The position numbers and the translations under genes are program-made. The notes under the pieces are model-generated. The model did not search any database. It saw only the letters and a list, made by a program, of their open reading frames with translations, and was not told the origin of the DNA. A DNA stretch of 25,031 nucleotides from an uncultured bacterium (GTDB lineage: Bacteria > Planctomycetota > Phycisphaerae > Phycisphaerales > SM1A02). Each line of letters opens with the position of its first letter. Position 1 is the stretch's first letter. The stretch spans positions 1-25,031 of the forward strand of contig CAJACJ010000518.1 in the NCBI GenBank assembly GCA_903938205.1. Direction: 5' to 3'. This document shows, piece by piece, positions 7,823 through 16,552 of this stretch.

Positions 7823-7846
7823 GTTTCCAAGGCGAAACTAGTTTTT
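7823..7846 (+). terminator. Weak hairpin with T-run after the SxtL-like gene
   Basis: GTTTC (7823-7827) can pair with GAAAC (7834-7838) around a six-base loop, followed by TAGTTTTT. The stem is only five pairs and AT-rich in part, so it is a marginal intrinsic terminator. Its placement 50 bases after the stop of the cassette and before the porin leader is sensible. Confidence 0.28.
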
Positions 7847-7880
7847 CAAAATTAAGGAACGCAATCAGGAAGGCGTAAAA

Positions 7881-7909
7881 TTGAGTTGGCAATAATAGAT
7901 GAATAAAGT
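7881..7909 (+). promoter_or_regulatory. Candidate sigma-70-like promoter of the porin gene
   Basis: TTGAGT (7881-7886) and TAAAGT (7904-7909) are separated by 17 bases. Each matches four of six positions of the bacterial consensus. The surrounding DNA is AT-rich, and the porin start with its TAGGAG ribosome binding site lies about 60 bases downstream. No operator was recognised. Confidence 0.35.
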
Positions 7910-7968
7910 ATCCTTTATTCTTAATTAATCTATTTTTCAGAAAATTTATTTTTGTAGGAGTCAGAAGA

Positions 7969-9600
7969 ATGTTTCAAATCACATTGTCAGGGTTCCTCTC
8001 GGCCCTTGTAATTTCTGCAGCTCCGTTCGGTGGAGTCGCCCCTGGCTCCATACATGAAGATGCAACGACAGCGGCCTTGCGGGCCGAACTTGATCTTCTG
8101 CACAAATCACTTGAGCAAGTTCAAGTTGAAAACCAAGCGAACAAACAAGCGTTGACAATCAACAATCAAGAACTTTCTGAACTTAAATCACAGAATGGCG
8201 ACAAGTGGCTCACCCAAGAGCGTGCAAATCAAATCCGTGGAGTTGTGCAGGATGTCATGAGCGACGCTCAATCGCGCGCAAGTTTACAGACCACAGGCGC
8301 GACATCTGGTTACGACAATGGATTTTTTATTGCAAGTCCAGATGGCAATTTCAAACTTATGATTGGTGGACAAATGCAAGTGCGTTACGCGCTCAGTCGT
8401 TTAAGCAACAAAAGTTTGAACGATTGGAATGCCCCCAGCACTGGCAAAAATATCCAAATTGAACGCGCCGCGTATGGATTTGAGTTGCGGCGCATGAAGG
8501 TTGAATTTTCCGGACACGTGATTGATCCAAGTTGGACCTTCAAGGTGACCACGGTGTATGTCAATCAGACCGCGACTCAAAATTCGGCAGGTGTTGGTGG
8601 CATTACACCAATCGCAGGGCTTGAGGAAACGTGGATCAACAAGGATCTTGGTGGCGGACTTGGTGTGCGTGTTGGGCAGTTTAAAAGCCCATTTAATCGG
8701 GAAGAATTGGTCACTTCACGTCATCAATTATGTGTTGAACGGTCGCTCGTGAACATGCTGTTCACAACAAAGTTAACCCAGGGAATCATGCTTACGGCCC
8801 GGGGTGAAAATTTTTCTGCTGCATTCTCATTCAATGATGGCGGCAACGACGGCAACACGTCGACTGTTGATGGAAACACAAACATATCGTATGGGTACAC
8901 GCAATATGCAATGACCGGACGCGCTCAATATCTTGCGTTTGGAAATTGGAAACAGTTTGACACGCTCACGAGCGCGCGCGGCGATGCACAAGGCTTGTTA
9001 TTTGGCAGCGCGTTCAATTGGCAACGCGGTGGTGTATCAAATAACACAACGCCAACCAATGGCAACGGGGATGTAGCCATGTTTTCTTGGACCGCCGATG
9101 CAAATTGGATGTTGGGTGGTGCGAATATTTTTGGCGCGATCTACGGCAACACCGCAACCAGCGCAGCAGATGGTGGCGTTCCACTGACCAACGTTGGCAG
9201 TTCCATATTTACGTATGGTTCCACGTTGCAGGCTGGTTACTACGTAAGCGATGATGTTGAAATGTTTGGGCGTTTCGAGTGGTACGACACTTTGAGCAAC
9301 GGTTCAAATGGCCAGGCGTATGTTGCCCCTGGCGCCGTTGTGCCCGCAGTCGGCATTGCTTCTATTCCCTCCAATCCGTTTTTTGCGCAGCACAACACCA
9401 TCTATACGACAGGTTTGAATTGGTATCTCGGTGGAAAATCTCTCAAGGTGACAACTGATTGCGGATATTCGGTGAATGGCGTGATGTTTACAAATGGGTT
9501 CTATGGTCAGCCCATATCAAACGCAAATTATCGCCAAGATTCTGGCGTCAATAACGGTGGGCAGTGGGTTTTTCGCTGTCAGTTGCAGTTGCTTTTTTAA
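7969..9600 (+). CDS. Outer-membrane beta-barrel porin with coiled-coil N-terminus (OprO/OprP-like)
   Basis: A 543-residue porin. Residues 1 to about 26 resemble a signal peptide. Residues 34-80 form a heptad-like coiled coil (AALRAELDLLHKSLEQVQ), as in planctomycete and cyanobacterial porins that may attach to the cell wall. The barrel opens with GYDNGFFIASPDGNFKL (114-130) and IGGQMQVRYALS, and continues as amphipathic strands with aromatic girdles. The C-terminus WVFRCQLQLLF ends in Phe, the usual OmpA/BAM signal. It resembles phosphate-selective porin O/P relatives; substrate cannot be told from sequence. It sits directly upstream of a YitT-type protein and 2 kb before the nitrite/nitrate oxidoreductase locus, so an anion channel role is plausible. 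GTAGGAG precedes the ATG. Confidence 0.82.
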   Translation: MFQITLSGFLSALVISAAPFGGVAPGSIHEDATTAALRAELDLLHKSLEQVQVENQANKQALTINNQELSELKSQNGDKWLTQERANQIRGVVQDVMSDAQSRASLQTTGATSGYDNGFFIASPDGNFKLMIGGQMQVRYALSRLSNKSLNDWNAPSTGKNIQIERAAYGFELRRMKVEFSGHVIDPSWTFKVTTVYVNQTATQNSAGVGGITPIAGLEETWINKDLGGGLGVRVGQFKSPFNREELVTSRHQLCVERSLVNMLFTTKLTQGIMLTARGENFSAAFSFNDGGNDGNTSTVDGNTNISYGYTQYAMTGRAQYLAFGNWKQFDTLTSARGDAQGLLFGSAFNWQRGGVSNNTTPTNGNGDVAMFSWTADANWMLGGANIFGAIYGNTATSAADGGVPLTNVGSSIFTYGSTLQAGYYVSDDVEMFGRFEWYDTLSNGSNGQAYVAPGAVVPAVGIASIPSNPFFAQHNTIYTTGLNWYLGGKSLKVTTDCGYSVNGVMFTNGFYGQPISNANYRQDSGVNNGGQWVFRCQLQLLF

Positions 9601-9621
9601 GGCATAGAAAGGTGTTTCATT

Positions 9622-10362
9622 GTGAACGACACAGCATCGCTTCATTGGAAAACTGGTAGCAGCGAGCCCGCACATGAGTCCAGTGTCAGCAAAATCCAAT
9701 CGTCTATTTCAGCGCAAGAAAACATACACGCTATTCAATCAAGCGCCTCCGAGTTGGGTTGGAGCAAGTCCTTGCGCCACCGTCCCTATGAAGATGTTCA
9801 GGCCCTGATCACTGGCACTCTGTTCTCGGCTTTTGGTGTTGTCATGTTTAGCAACGCGGGGCTAGTCACCGGGGGCACGGCGGGTCTAGTGTTCTTAATT
9901 CATTATTCGACAGGATGGAATTTTGGTTTGATATTTTTTCTAATCAACCTTCCCTTTTACGCGCTCGCTTGGAAACGCATGGAAAAAGCGTTCATGTTCA
10001 AAACATTTATATCGATTGGATTGGTTTCGATGCTGGTGAATGTTTTACCCGAGTTTGTTCGTTTTAAAGAACTGTCGCCCGTGCTTGCAGCAATTCTGGG
10101 TGGTTTATTCATGGGTATGGGCATGCTTATTTTGTTTCGTCATAGGGCCAGTTTGGGTGGATTCAATGTGCTGGTGTTGTATTTACAAGAAAAATATCGG
10201 TGGCGTGCCGGTCGCGTTCAAATGTTGTTTGACAGCCTGATTGTGCTGAGTTCAATGGCTTTGGTCAGTTGGCAACAATTTGTTTTGTCGGTATTGGGCG
10301 TGGTGATTTTAAACCAAACATTAGCCACCAACTACAGGGCGGGGCGCTATTCAACGCTGTAA
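9622..10362 (+). CDS. YitT-family integral membrane protein
   Basis: A 246-residue membrane protein starting at GTG 9622, with GAAAGG nine bases upstream. A roughly 55-residue polar, Ser-rich cytoplasmic extension precedes the membrane domain. That domain opens DVQALITGTLFSAFGVVMF and continues with LVTGGTAGLVFL, then the RHRASLGGFNVL and KYRWRAGRVQMLFD motifs typical of YitT (UPF0750) proteins. About five helices are visible. The protein ends soon after the last helix (ATNYRAGRYSTL) and lacks the C-terminal DUF2179 domain of many YitT proteins. Function is unknown for the family. It lies 21 bases after the porin and is probably co-transcribed with it. Confidence 0.8.
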   Translation: MNDTASLHWKTGSSEPAHESSVSKIQSSISAQENIHAIQSSASELGWSKSLRHRPYEDVQALITGTLFSAFGVVMFSNAGLVTGGTAGLVFLIHYSTGWNFGLIFFLINLPFYALAWKRMEKAFMFKTFISIGLVSMLVNVLPEFVRFKELSPVLAAILGGLFMGMGMLILFRHRASLGGFNVLVLYLQEKYRWRAGRVQMLFDSLIVLSSMALVSWQQFVLSVLGVVILNQTLATNYRAGRYSTL

Positions 10363-10394
10363 TTAAAACCAAGCGGCACTGTCATGTTTTCACA

Positions 10395-10408
10395 ATACAA
10401 ATTCGTAT
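10395..10408. promoter_or_regulatory. Imperfect palindrome upstream of the CMD-like gene
   Basis: ATACAAATTCGTAT is a near-palindrome with 12 of 14 positions symmetric, about 27 bases before the CMD-like start. It could be a binding site for a dimeric regulator or chance in AT-rich DNA. No known consensus is matched with confidence. Confidence 0.22.
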
Positions 10409-10435
10409 GTGCGCGAAACTGAATGAGGTATAACC

Positions 10436-10882
10436 ATGGTGTTCACGCCACACTTATCAGAAAGGGTAGAACCAATGTCCGTCAAGAAAAAAACTAAATC
10501 ACCGCACAAATTAAATTCGCGCTCGACCGTCAAAGTAAAGCCATCCAAAGAAGTTTCCTCACTGCCTGAAACTTTCAAGAAATTTGCAGCACGCTTTCCA
10601 GAGTTAACCAGTGCCCATGAAAAAATGGGCAAATCAATTTCTGTTGCAGGTTCGCTTTCAAAGCGAGAGCAAACTCTTGTCAAGATTGGATTGTGTGTTG
10701 GCGCAGGCATGGAGTCGGCGTTGCGCAGCCATGTTCGACGTGCTTTACAGGGTGGAATTTCGGTTCGTGAAATAGAGCACGCAGTTGCCCAGGCCATGAC
10801 CACGCTTGGATTTCCGCGCACGGTTCAGGCATGGAGTTGGGCGCACATTCAAATTGAACGCAGCGCGCGCAGCACTCTTTAA
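10436..10882 (+). CDS. Carboxymuconolactone decarboxylase / AhpD-like protein without the CXXC pair
   Basis: A 148-residue protein with a basic, Lys/Ser-rich N-terminus (about 1-45) and a small all-helical CMD domain. The core reads LSKREQTLVKIGLCVGAGM, ESALRSHVRRALQGG and REIEHAVAQAMTTLGFP, matching the AhpD/CMD helix plan. Where peroxidatic AhpD proteins carry Cys-x-x-Cys before the His, this one has Met and Ala. The His is kept, and a lone Cys sits one turn earlier, so classical disulfide chemistry is unlikely. ATG 10436 follows GAGG with seven-base spacing; ATG 10475 with AAAGGG is an alternative that removes 13 residues. It stands between the YitT and RIC genes and its role is unknown. 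Confidence 0.78.
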   Translation: MVFTPHLSERVEPMSVKKKTKSPHKLNSRSTVKVKPSKEVSSLPETFKKFAARFPELTSAHEKMGKSISVAGSLSKREQTLVKIGLCVGAGMESALRSHVRRALQGGISVREIEHAVAQAMTTLGFPRTVQAWSWAHIQIERSARSTL

Positions 10883-10924
10883 GAAGCGAAAGCTCGCCCA
10901 TTATATAAAGTCCGAATAATTACA

Positions 10925-10938
10925 CTGATTTTGATCAA
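10925..10938. promoter_or_regulatory. FNR/DNR/NNR-like operator (CTGAT-N4-ATCAA)
   Basis: CTGATTTTGATCAA matches the FNR-family consensus TTGAT-N4-ATCAA at nine of ten fixed positions. It lies in the 202-base gap before the RIC gene, about 147 bases from its ATG. This is the only sizeable non-coding gap upstream of the whole ric-nxr run, since only 42 bases separate ric from the alpha subunit. Regulators of this family respond to low oxygen or nitric oxide and commonly control RIC and nitrogen-oxide respiration genes. The rest of the gap is AT-rich with no further clear element. Confidence 0.5.
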
Positions 10939-11084
10939 TTTTAAGAGTATTGAGTAAAATATTCAGGAATCCGCCTTGCAAGCAAGAGTTCACCCGCTAC
11001 AATTTAAGAGAATAATATCTTTTTATCTGTATATAAAGAGTCAGAATAAGTTTGCCGTCAATACAACTTTTTGAAAGGTCGCAC

Positions 11085-11792
11085 ATGGAACCAATTACTT
11101 TAACGCCCGCAAATTCCGTGGGTCAATGGGCTGCTTCTTCGCCGGCCGCTGCCCGCACCTTAGCTGACATTGGTCTTGATATTTGCTGTGGCGGAAAGCG
11201 TGCGCTGCTCGATGCGTGTCGTGAAAAAAATATGGATCCATCCGATGTGGTGCAAAAAGTGTGCGCGGCACAAAATGCGCGCCAGGCTGATGGAGAAAGT
11301 GATCCAGCTCTCATGCCATTAGCAGAGTTAACACAGCACATTGTGGATACGCATCATGCGTATTTGCGACAAGCGTTGCCTCGTATCGAATATTGGATAG
11401 AAAAAATGGTCAAGGCTCATGGCGACAAGAATCCATCTTTCAGCGAATTGCTTGATGTGTTTAAGGGTTTACATATTGAAATGCAAACACACATGGACAA
11501 AGAGGAAAATATTTTGTTCCCAATAGCGGCGGCTATGGAATGCGGTATTCGACCCGCCATGAATTTAATGTATCCCGTGGCGTGCATGGAGCAAGATCAC
11601 CAAGAAGCTGGTTTGGCTCTTGCTCGGATCAAGGAACTCACAAGAAGTTTTTCTGCACCGCCCAACGCGTGCACGACATGGCGAGCAGCCTATTCAGCAT
11701 TGGCAGAATTAGATGCAGACATGCACCGCCATGTTCATAAAGAAAATAATGTTTTATTTCCACGCATTATTGAAATGCAAAAAATGAATTGA
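11085..11792 (+). CDS. ric: RIC/ScdA/YtfE iron-sulfur cluster repair di-iron protein
   Basis: RIC proteins help restore iron-sulfur clusters damaged by nitric oxide or oxidants in the cytoplasm. The 235-residue protein has the short ScdA N-terminal domain with GLDICCGGKRALLDAC (Cys34, Cys35) and a C-terminal hemerythrin-like four-helix bundle. Candidate di-iron ligands are His85, His90/91, His130, His136, His172 and His214/218, with glutamates in MDKEENILFP and HKENNVLFP. A TTG frame runs from 11052, but ATG 11085 with GAAAGG 7-8 bases upstream starts the conserved MEPITL and is preferred. It is the first gene of the run leading into the molybdoenzyme, 42 bases before it, which suggests nitrosative stress is expected when the operon is on. 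Confidence 0.92.
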   Translation: MEPITLTPANSVGQWAASSPAAARTLADIGLDICCGGKRALLDACREKNMDPSDVVQKVCAAQNARQADGESDPALMPLAELTQHIVDTHHAYLRQALPRIEYWIEKMVKAHGDKNPSFSELLDVFKGLHIEMQTHMDKEENILFPIAAAMECGIRPAMNLMYPVACMEQDHQEAGLALARIKELTRSFSAPPNACTTWRAAYSALAELDADMHRHVHKENNVLFPRIIEMQKMN

Positions 11793-11834
11793 ACACTGCT
11801 CAAGTTTAAAATTGAAATTAAAACAAGAACGCAC

Positions 11835-14800
11835 ATGAACAAGCCTTTACCAATGGTTTCCCGGAGAAACTTTCTAAGCACTCTTGCCGCCACAAGCATC
11901 AGTTCGTTGGCTATCAGTAGGCATGCAATGGCTGCCATCGGCGCATTGACGCCCATGGATGTCGCCAATCCATTAGCCGCATATCCAAACCGTGATTGGG
12001 AAAAGGTGTATCGCAATCTGTATAAACATGACTCTTCATTTGTGTTCATGTGCGCGCCCAACGACACGCATAATTGTTTGTTGCGGGGATTTGTGAAGAA
12101 CGGCGTGGTGACTCGTATTGGTCCAAGTTGGGGCTACAACAAGGCCACCGATCTAGCAGGAAATAAAGCAAGCGCGCGTTGGGATCCGCGATGTTGTCAA
12201 AAAGGAATCGCGCTTGCCAGAAGATTTTATGGCGACCGCCGCATTAAAGAACCATTAGTTCGTCAAGGAATGCTGGATTGGCTTCAAGCGGGCAAGCCGC
12301 GCGGTACTGATGGAGCCATCGATCCGAAATATTTGAAGCGTGGTCACGATTCATTTGTGCCAGTGACTTGGGAAAAAGCGTTCGAAGCGACCGCTGAAAC
12401 AATGGTGGACATTGCCAAGACCTACAACGGAAAACAAGGCCAAGAAAAATTACTTGCGCAGGGGTATGACCCGCTCATGGTTGAAACAACAGGCGGCGCG
12501 GGCACACAAGTGATGAAGTTTCGTGGCGGTATGCCGCTCCTTGGATTGACGCGCGTGATGGCGCAGTACCGTCTTGCCAACAGCATGGCGCTTTTGGACA
12601 GCACGTTGCGCGGAGTCGGCCCTGACCAAGCGGTTGGTGCGCGCGGCTTTGATAATTATTCATGGCACACGGATCTTCCGCCAGGACACCCAATGGTCAC
12701 TGGTCAGCAGACCAATGATTTTGATTTGTGCATGGTTGAACACAGCAAAATGGTGATTGTGTGGGGTATGAATTGGATCGCAACCAAAATGCCGGACAGT
12801 CATTGGCTGACGGAAGCCAGAATGAAGGGCACGAAAGTTGTTGTGATTGCTTGCGAATATTCCGCCACGGCAAACAAGTCAGACGAGTTGATTGTTGTGC
12901 GGCCTGGAACCACGCCCGCGCTTGCGCTTGGATTGGCGCAAGTCATCATGAGTGAAAAACTCTATGACGACGCTTTTGTGCGCCGCCACACGGATCTACC
13001 GCTATTGATTCGTTTGGATAACGGAAAAATGTTGCGCGCCGCGGAGGTGTTCCCTGGATATCAAGCGGCGGTATTGACCAATGGAATCACCGTAGTCAAA
13101 ACAGGTGAAAAACCACCAAGTACGTTGGAGCAATCGGGTGCGTTTGTGTCGCAGGAAAAACGAGCGGAGTGGGGCGACTATGTTGCTTATGACGATGTGG
13201 CCAAAAAGCCAGTGGCGGTGAATCGCGACCAGGTTGGTGACAAGGCAAACGCGCTTCCCAAAGGGTTGGCGTTGGACATTCGCACAAAAATAAAGTTGGC
13301 CGATGGCGGCGAAGTGGAATGCGCCACTGTTTGGAACGCCACCAAGCAAATGCTTGACAACGCGTACACGCCAGATTCCGTGGAGAAATTAACGTGGGCT
13401 AAGGCGGAGGCCATTCAAAGCTTGGCGCGACAAATTGCGGTCAACTCTGGCGCCGTTGCTTTCGCATGCGGCATGGGTCCCAATCAGTTCTTCAACAGCG
13501 ACCTGAAGGACCGCGGCGTGTTTCTTGTTGCCGCGCTCACTGGCAATGTTGGTAAAAAAGGCGGAAATGTAGGCAGTTATGCGGGTAATTATCGCATTGC
13601 CTATATGAGCGGCTTGCCGCAGTACATCTTGGAAAATCCATTTGATATTGAACTTGATCCCACAAAGCCAGCGCGCTCCAAGCGTTATTGGAAACCTGAA
13701 AGCGTTCATTACTTCAACCACGGCGACATGATTTTGCGCAAAGGCAAAGCTGTGTTGACAGGTAAGACGCATTTGCCAACGCCGACAAAGTCAGTGTGTG
13801 TTTCCAACTCCAACAGTTTGATTGGAAATGTAAAGGGGCACTATGACTTTGTTATTAACACATTGAAGCGCGTGGAATTGATCGCCATCAATGAGTGGTG
13901 GTGGACCGCTTCCTGCGAATATGCGGATGTTGTATTTCCTGTCGATAGCTGGGCGGAGTTTCGCTATCCAGACATGACCATGTCGGTCACGAATCCGTTT
14001 GTGCAAGTGTTTCCAACTTCTCCGTTGCCGCGCATTCACAACACGCGCGGCGATATTGAAGTGGCGAAGGGTCTTGGCGAAGCCATTGGAAAACTGACAA
14101 ATGATTCGCGGCATGCGGACTATTGGAAATTCATCAATGAAAAAGATCGCGCGTTGCCTTATTTGCAACGCATGATGGATCAGTCCAACGCCATGCGTGG
14201 TTACAAAATTGAGGCCTTGGAAAAGAATGCGGAGCTTGGCATTCCGGCGATTCTGAACACGCGCACTTATCCAAAGTATTCAAGCTTTGAGCAAATTGAG
14301 GAGTCAAAGCCGTGGTATACAAAAACTGGTCGTTTGGAATTTTATCGCGAAGAAGCTGAATTCCAAGATGCCGGAGAGAACGTGGTCATTCATCGCGAGC
14401 CGATTGACTCCACTCCATACGATCCGGCTTCATTGGTGTCGGCGCCACATCCATTGTTGCGGCCCAAGTCACCAGAAGATTACGGAACAAAAACTTCCGA
14501 TCGCGACGCTGATTCGCGTCAAGCACGGCATGTGATTTACACCACTGATGAGTTGCTTCAAACAGCGCATCCCTTGACCGAGCATGATCCGAATTACCGA
14601 TTTGTTTTTCACACGCCAAAATATCGCCATGGAGCACACAGTACTCCCGTTGATCTAGACATTATCGCGGTTTGGTTTGGTCCCTTTGGCGACATGCATC
14701 GCCGCGACAAGCGAATGCCATTTGTGAATGAGGCATACGTAGATATCAATCCCCTTGATGGCAAGTCGCTTGGTGTTGAGGATGGTGATTATGTTTTTAT

Positions 14801-15377
14801 TGACGCCGATCCGCACGATCGACCGTTCAAAGGTTGGCAAAATAATCCAGAGGGATACGCCGTGGCGCGTTTGATTGCGCGCGCCCGTTATTACCCAGGC
14901 ACGCCGCGTGGAATTACACGCATGTGGCACAACATGTATGGCGCAACATTTAGTTCCGTGGCGGCGGCGAAGGTACGAGCGGATGGTTTGGCAAAATCCA
15001 AGGACACGAATTATCAAGCCAGTTTCCGCTCCGGTTCGCATCAAAGTTGCACGCGTGGTTGGCTCAAACCAACATGGATGACGGATTCATTGGTGGTGAA
15101 GGAGTTGCTGAATCAAGGCATTACTCAAGGATTTGTTCCTGACGTGCATTGTCCAGTCGGTGCTCCTCGTGAATCAATGGTGCGCATCACCAAGGCGGAA
15201 AATGGCGGACTCGGTGGCGAAGGAATTTGGTCGCCAGAGACTCTTGGATATCGCCCCACGTATGAAAGTGACGCGATGAAAAAATTTATTCTTGGAGGAT
15301 TTGTGACTCGTTCATTCATGGCGAAAGTCACAAGCCCGCTTGTTGTTCCAATCACAAAAATTACTTCTCCAATGTAA
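11835..15377 (+). CDS. nxrA: Periplasmic NXR/NAR-type molybdopterin oxidoreductase, alpha (catalytic) subunit
   Basis: A type II DMSO-reductase-family catalytic subunit, 1180 residues. A TAT signal (SRRNFLS at 9-15, hydrophobic stretch, cleavage near AMA) sends it to the periplasm. Cys73, Asp77, Cys81 and Cys120/121 lie in the place of the FS0 [4Fe-4S] ligands. The segment YSWHTDLPPGHPM (275-287) aligns with the NarG loop carrying the Mo-ligand Asp, here Asp280. Further blocks MPDSHWLTEARMKGTK, KSDELIVVRPGTTPAL and the VFPGYQ region follow the Nitrospira/anammox NxrA pattern rather than cytoplasmic NarG. The enzyme would interconvert nitrite and nitrate; direction is not decided by sequence, and relatives with other oxyanion substrates exist. 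Partners NxrB, NxrC, TorD and a cytochrome c follow; there is no NarI-like anchor. Confidence 0.88.
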   Translation: MNKPLPMVSRRNFLSTLAATSISSLAISRHAMAAIGALTPMDVANPLAAYPNRDWEKVYRNLYKHDSSFVFMCAPNDTHNCLLRGFVKNGVVTRIGPSWGYNKATDLAGNKASARWDPRCCQKGIALARRFYGDRRIKEPLVRQGMLDWLQAGKPRGTDGAIDPKYLKRGHDSFVPVTWEKAFEATAETMVDIAKTYNGKQGQEKLLAQGYDPLMVETTGGAGTQVMKFRGGMPLLGLTRVMAQYRLANSMALLDSTLRGVGPDQAVGARGFDNYSWHTDLPPGHPMVTGQQTNDFDLCMVEHSKMVIVWGMNWIATKMPDSHWLTEARMKGTKVVVIACEYSATANKSDELIVVRPGTTPALALGLAQVIMSEKLYDDAFVRRHTDLPLLIRLDNGKMLRAAEVFPGYQAAVLTNGITVVKTGEKPPSTLEQSGAFVSQEKRAEWGDYVAYDDVAKKPVAVNRDQVGDKANALPKGLALDIRTKIKLADGGEVECATVWNATKQMLDNAYTPDSVEKLTWAKAEAIQSLARQIAVNSGAVAFACGMGPNQFFNSDLKDRGVFLVAALTGNVGKKGGNVGSYAGNYRIAYMSGLPQYILENPFDIELDPTKPARSKRYWKPESVHYFNHGDMILRKGKAVLTGKTHLPTPTKSVCVSNSNSLIGNVKGHYDFVINTLKRVELIAINEWWWTASCEYADVVFPVDSWAEFRYPDMTMSVTNPFVQVFPTSPLPRIHNTRGDIEVAKGLGEAIGKLTNDSRHADYWKFINEKDRALPYLQRMMDQSNAMRGYKIEALEKNAELGIPAILNTRTYPKYSSFEQIEESKPWYTKTGRLEFYREEAEFQDAGENVVIHREPIDSTPYDPASLVSAPHPLLRPKSPEDYGTKTSDRDADSRQARHVIYTTDELLQTAHPLTEHDPNYRFVFHTPKYRHGAHSTPVDLDIIAVWFGPFGDMHRRDKRMPFVNEAYVDINPLDGKSLGVEDGDYVFIDADPHDRPFKGWQNNPEGYAVARLIARARYYPGTPRGITRMWHNMYGATFSSVAAAKVRADGLAKSKDTNYQASFRSGSHQSCTRGWLKPTWMTDSLVVKELLNQGITQGFVPDVHCPVGAPRESMVRITKAENGGLGGEGIWSPETLGYRPTYESDAMKKFILGGFVTRSFMAKVTSPLVVPITKITSPM

Positions 15378-15386
15378 GAAGCCACC

Positions 15387-16514
15387 ATGCCAAAGATTTT
15401 CAATAAACAGATTGATCGTGAAATGGATTATCCGTACGAAGCCTCGCCACCGAAGCGGCAGGTGGCGTACATATTTGACACCAACAAATGTATCGCGTGT
15501 CAGACCTGCACCATTGCGTGCAAGACATGTTGGACATCCGGCCGCGGGCAAGAACATATTTTCTACAACAACGTGGAGACCAAACCATACGGAAGTTATC
15601 CAATGGGTTGGGATACAAAATTACAAGAGCAGCGTGTGCAGGTGACGTGGAACAACAAGCGTTTGGAGTCGCCAACTATTTTCGAAGGCAATTCACCCAA
15701 TTCTCCGCCAGATGGTTGGCGTCCAACAAGTGAGGATTACGCGCATCCAAATCATGGTGAAGATGACATCTCTGGCATCATCGAGAAGACCGCGCACTTT
15801 GCTGGTGAGCACCCCATGTGGATGTTTTATTTGGCGCGCATTTGCAACCATTGCACAACTCCCGCGTGCCTGGCGGCTTGTCCGCGCAAGGCCATTTACA
15901 AGCGTGAAGAAGATGGCATTGTGTTGGTGGATCAGGAACGCTGCCGTGGATATCAAGAATGTGTTCGCGCGTGTCCATATAAGAAAGTTTTTTACAACGC
16001 AGTGAGTCGCGCCAGCGAAAAATGCATTGGCTGTTTTCCGCGTGTGGAGCAAGGCTTGCAGGCTTTGTGCGTGGAAGGCTGTATTGGAAAAATCCGCATG
16101 CATGGATTTATTTCAACGCAGACGCCTCCGCGTGAGGACAATCCGCTTGACTACATCATTCACATTCGAAAGTTGGCGCTTCCGCTGTATCCACAATTTG
16201 GAACTGGTCCAAATGTGTATTACGTGCCGCCTATCCATGTACCGATTGGGTTTTGTGAGCAACTCTTTGGTCCAGGTGTGGAGGAGTCTGTTTCGTTGTA
16301 TCGCAAACTGAAAGACGATCCAAAATTGCTTGGAGCATTGTTCCTATTTGGTTCCACTGATCACATCATTGAGCATTTTGAGGTGAAGGACCAAGTTGCA
16401 ATTGGTTGGAACGCCAAAGGTGATGAAGTTTCTCGCGTTCCGTTCACTGAATACACCTATGTGCGTCCACACCATGACAAAGAATTTCAGGTGTACAGGC
16501 ATAACACGGCTTGA
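15387..16514 (+). CDS. nxrB: NXR/NAR-type iron-sulfur beta subunit
   Basis: The electron-transfer subunit, 375 residues, partner of the alpha subunit nine bases upstream. It shows four ferredoxin-like cysteine groups: CIACQTCTIAC (Cys35, 38, 41, 45), CNHCTTPACLAACP (Cys153, 156, 161, 165), CRGYQECVRACPYKK (Cys186, 192, 196) and CIGCFPRV with a later CVEGC (Cys213, 216, 228, 232). In the third group Tyr189 stands where a fourth Cys would be, as Trp does in NarH, so one cluster should be [3Fe-4S]. GQEHIFYNNVETKPYGSYP resembles NxrB of Nitrospira. It has no signal peptide, so export as a folded complex with TAT-targeted alpha is expected. The C-terminus VPFTEYTYVRP also fits the NxrB pattern. 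Confidence 0.9.
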   Translation: MPKIFNKQIDREMDYPYEASPPKRQVAYIFDTNKCIACQTCTIACKTCWTSGRGQEHIFYNNVETKPYGSYPMGWDTKLQEQRVQVTWNNKRLESPTIFEGNSPNSPPDGWRPTSEDYAHPNHGEDDISGIIEKTAHFAGEHPMWMFYLARICNHCTTPACLAACPRKAIYKREEDGIVLVDQERCRGYQECVRACPYKKVFYNAVSRASEKCIGCFPRVEQGLQALCVEGCIGKIRMHGFISTQTPPREDNPLDYIIHIRKLALPLYPQFGTGPNVYYVPPIHVPIGFCEQLFGPGVEESVSLYRKLKDDPKLLGALFLFGSTDHIIEHFEVKDQVAIGWNAKGDEVSRVPFTEYTYVRPHHDKEFQVYRHNTA

Positions 16515-16552
16515 TTGATCAGCATATTTCACTTTTGAAATAAGGAATTCAC

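Noticed and set aside
11052..11084. TTG start giving an 11-residue longer RIC protein
   Set aside because: No Shine-Dalgarno precedes it, while ATG 11085 has GAAAGG and starts the conserved sequence.
11835..15377. Cytoplasmic membrane-bound NarG of a NarGHI complex
   Set aside because: There is a TAT signal, the NxrA-like HTDLPPGHPM blocks, a haem-b gamma subunit and a cytochrome c, and no NarI.
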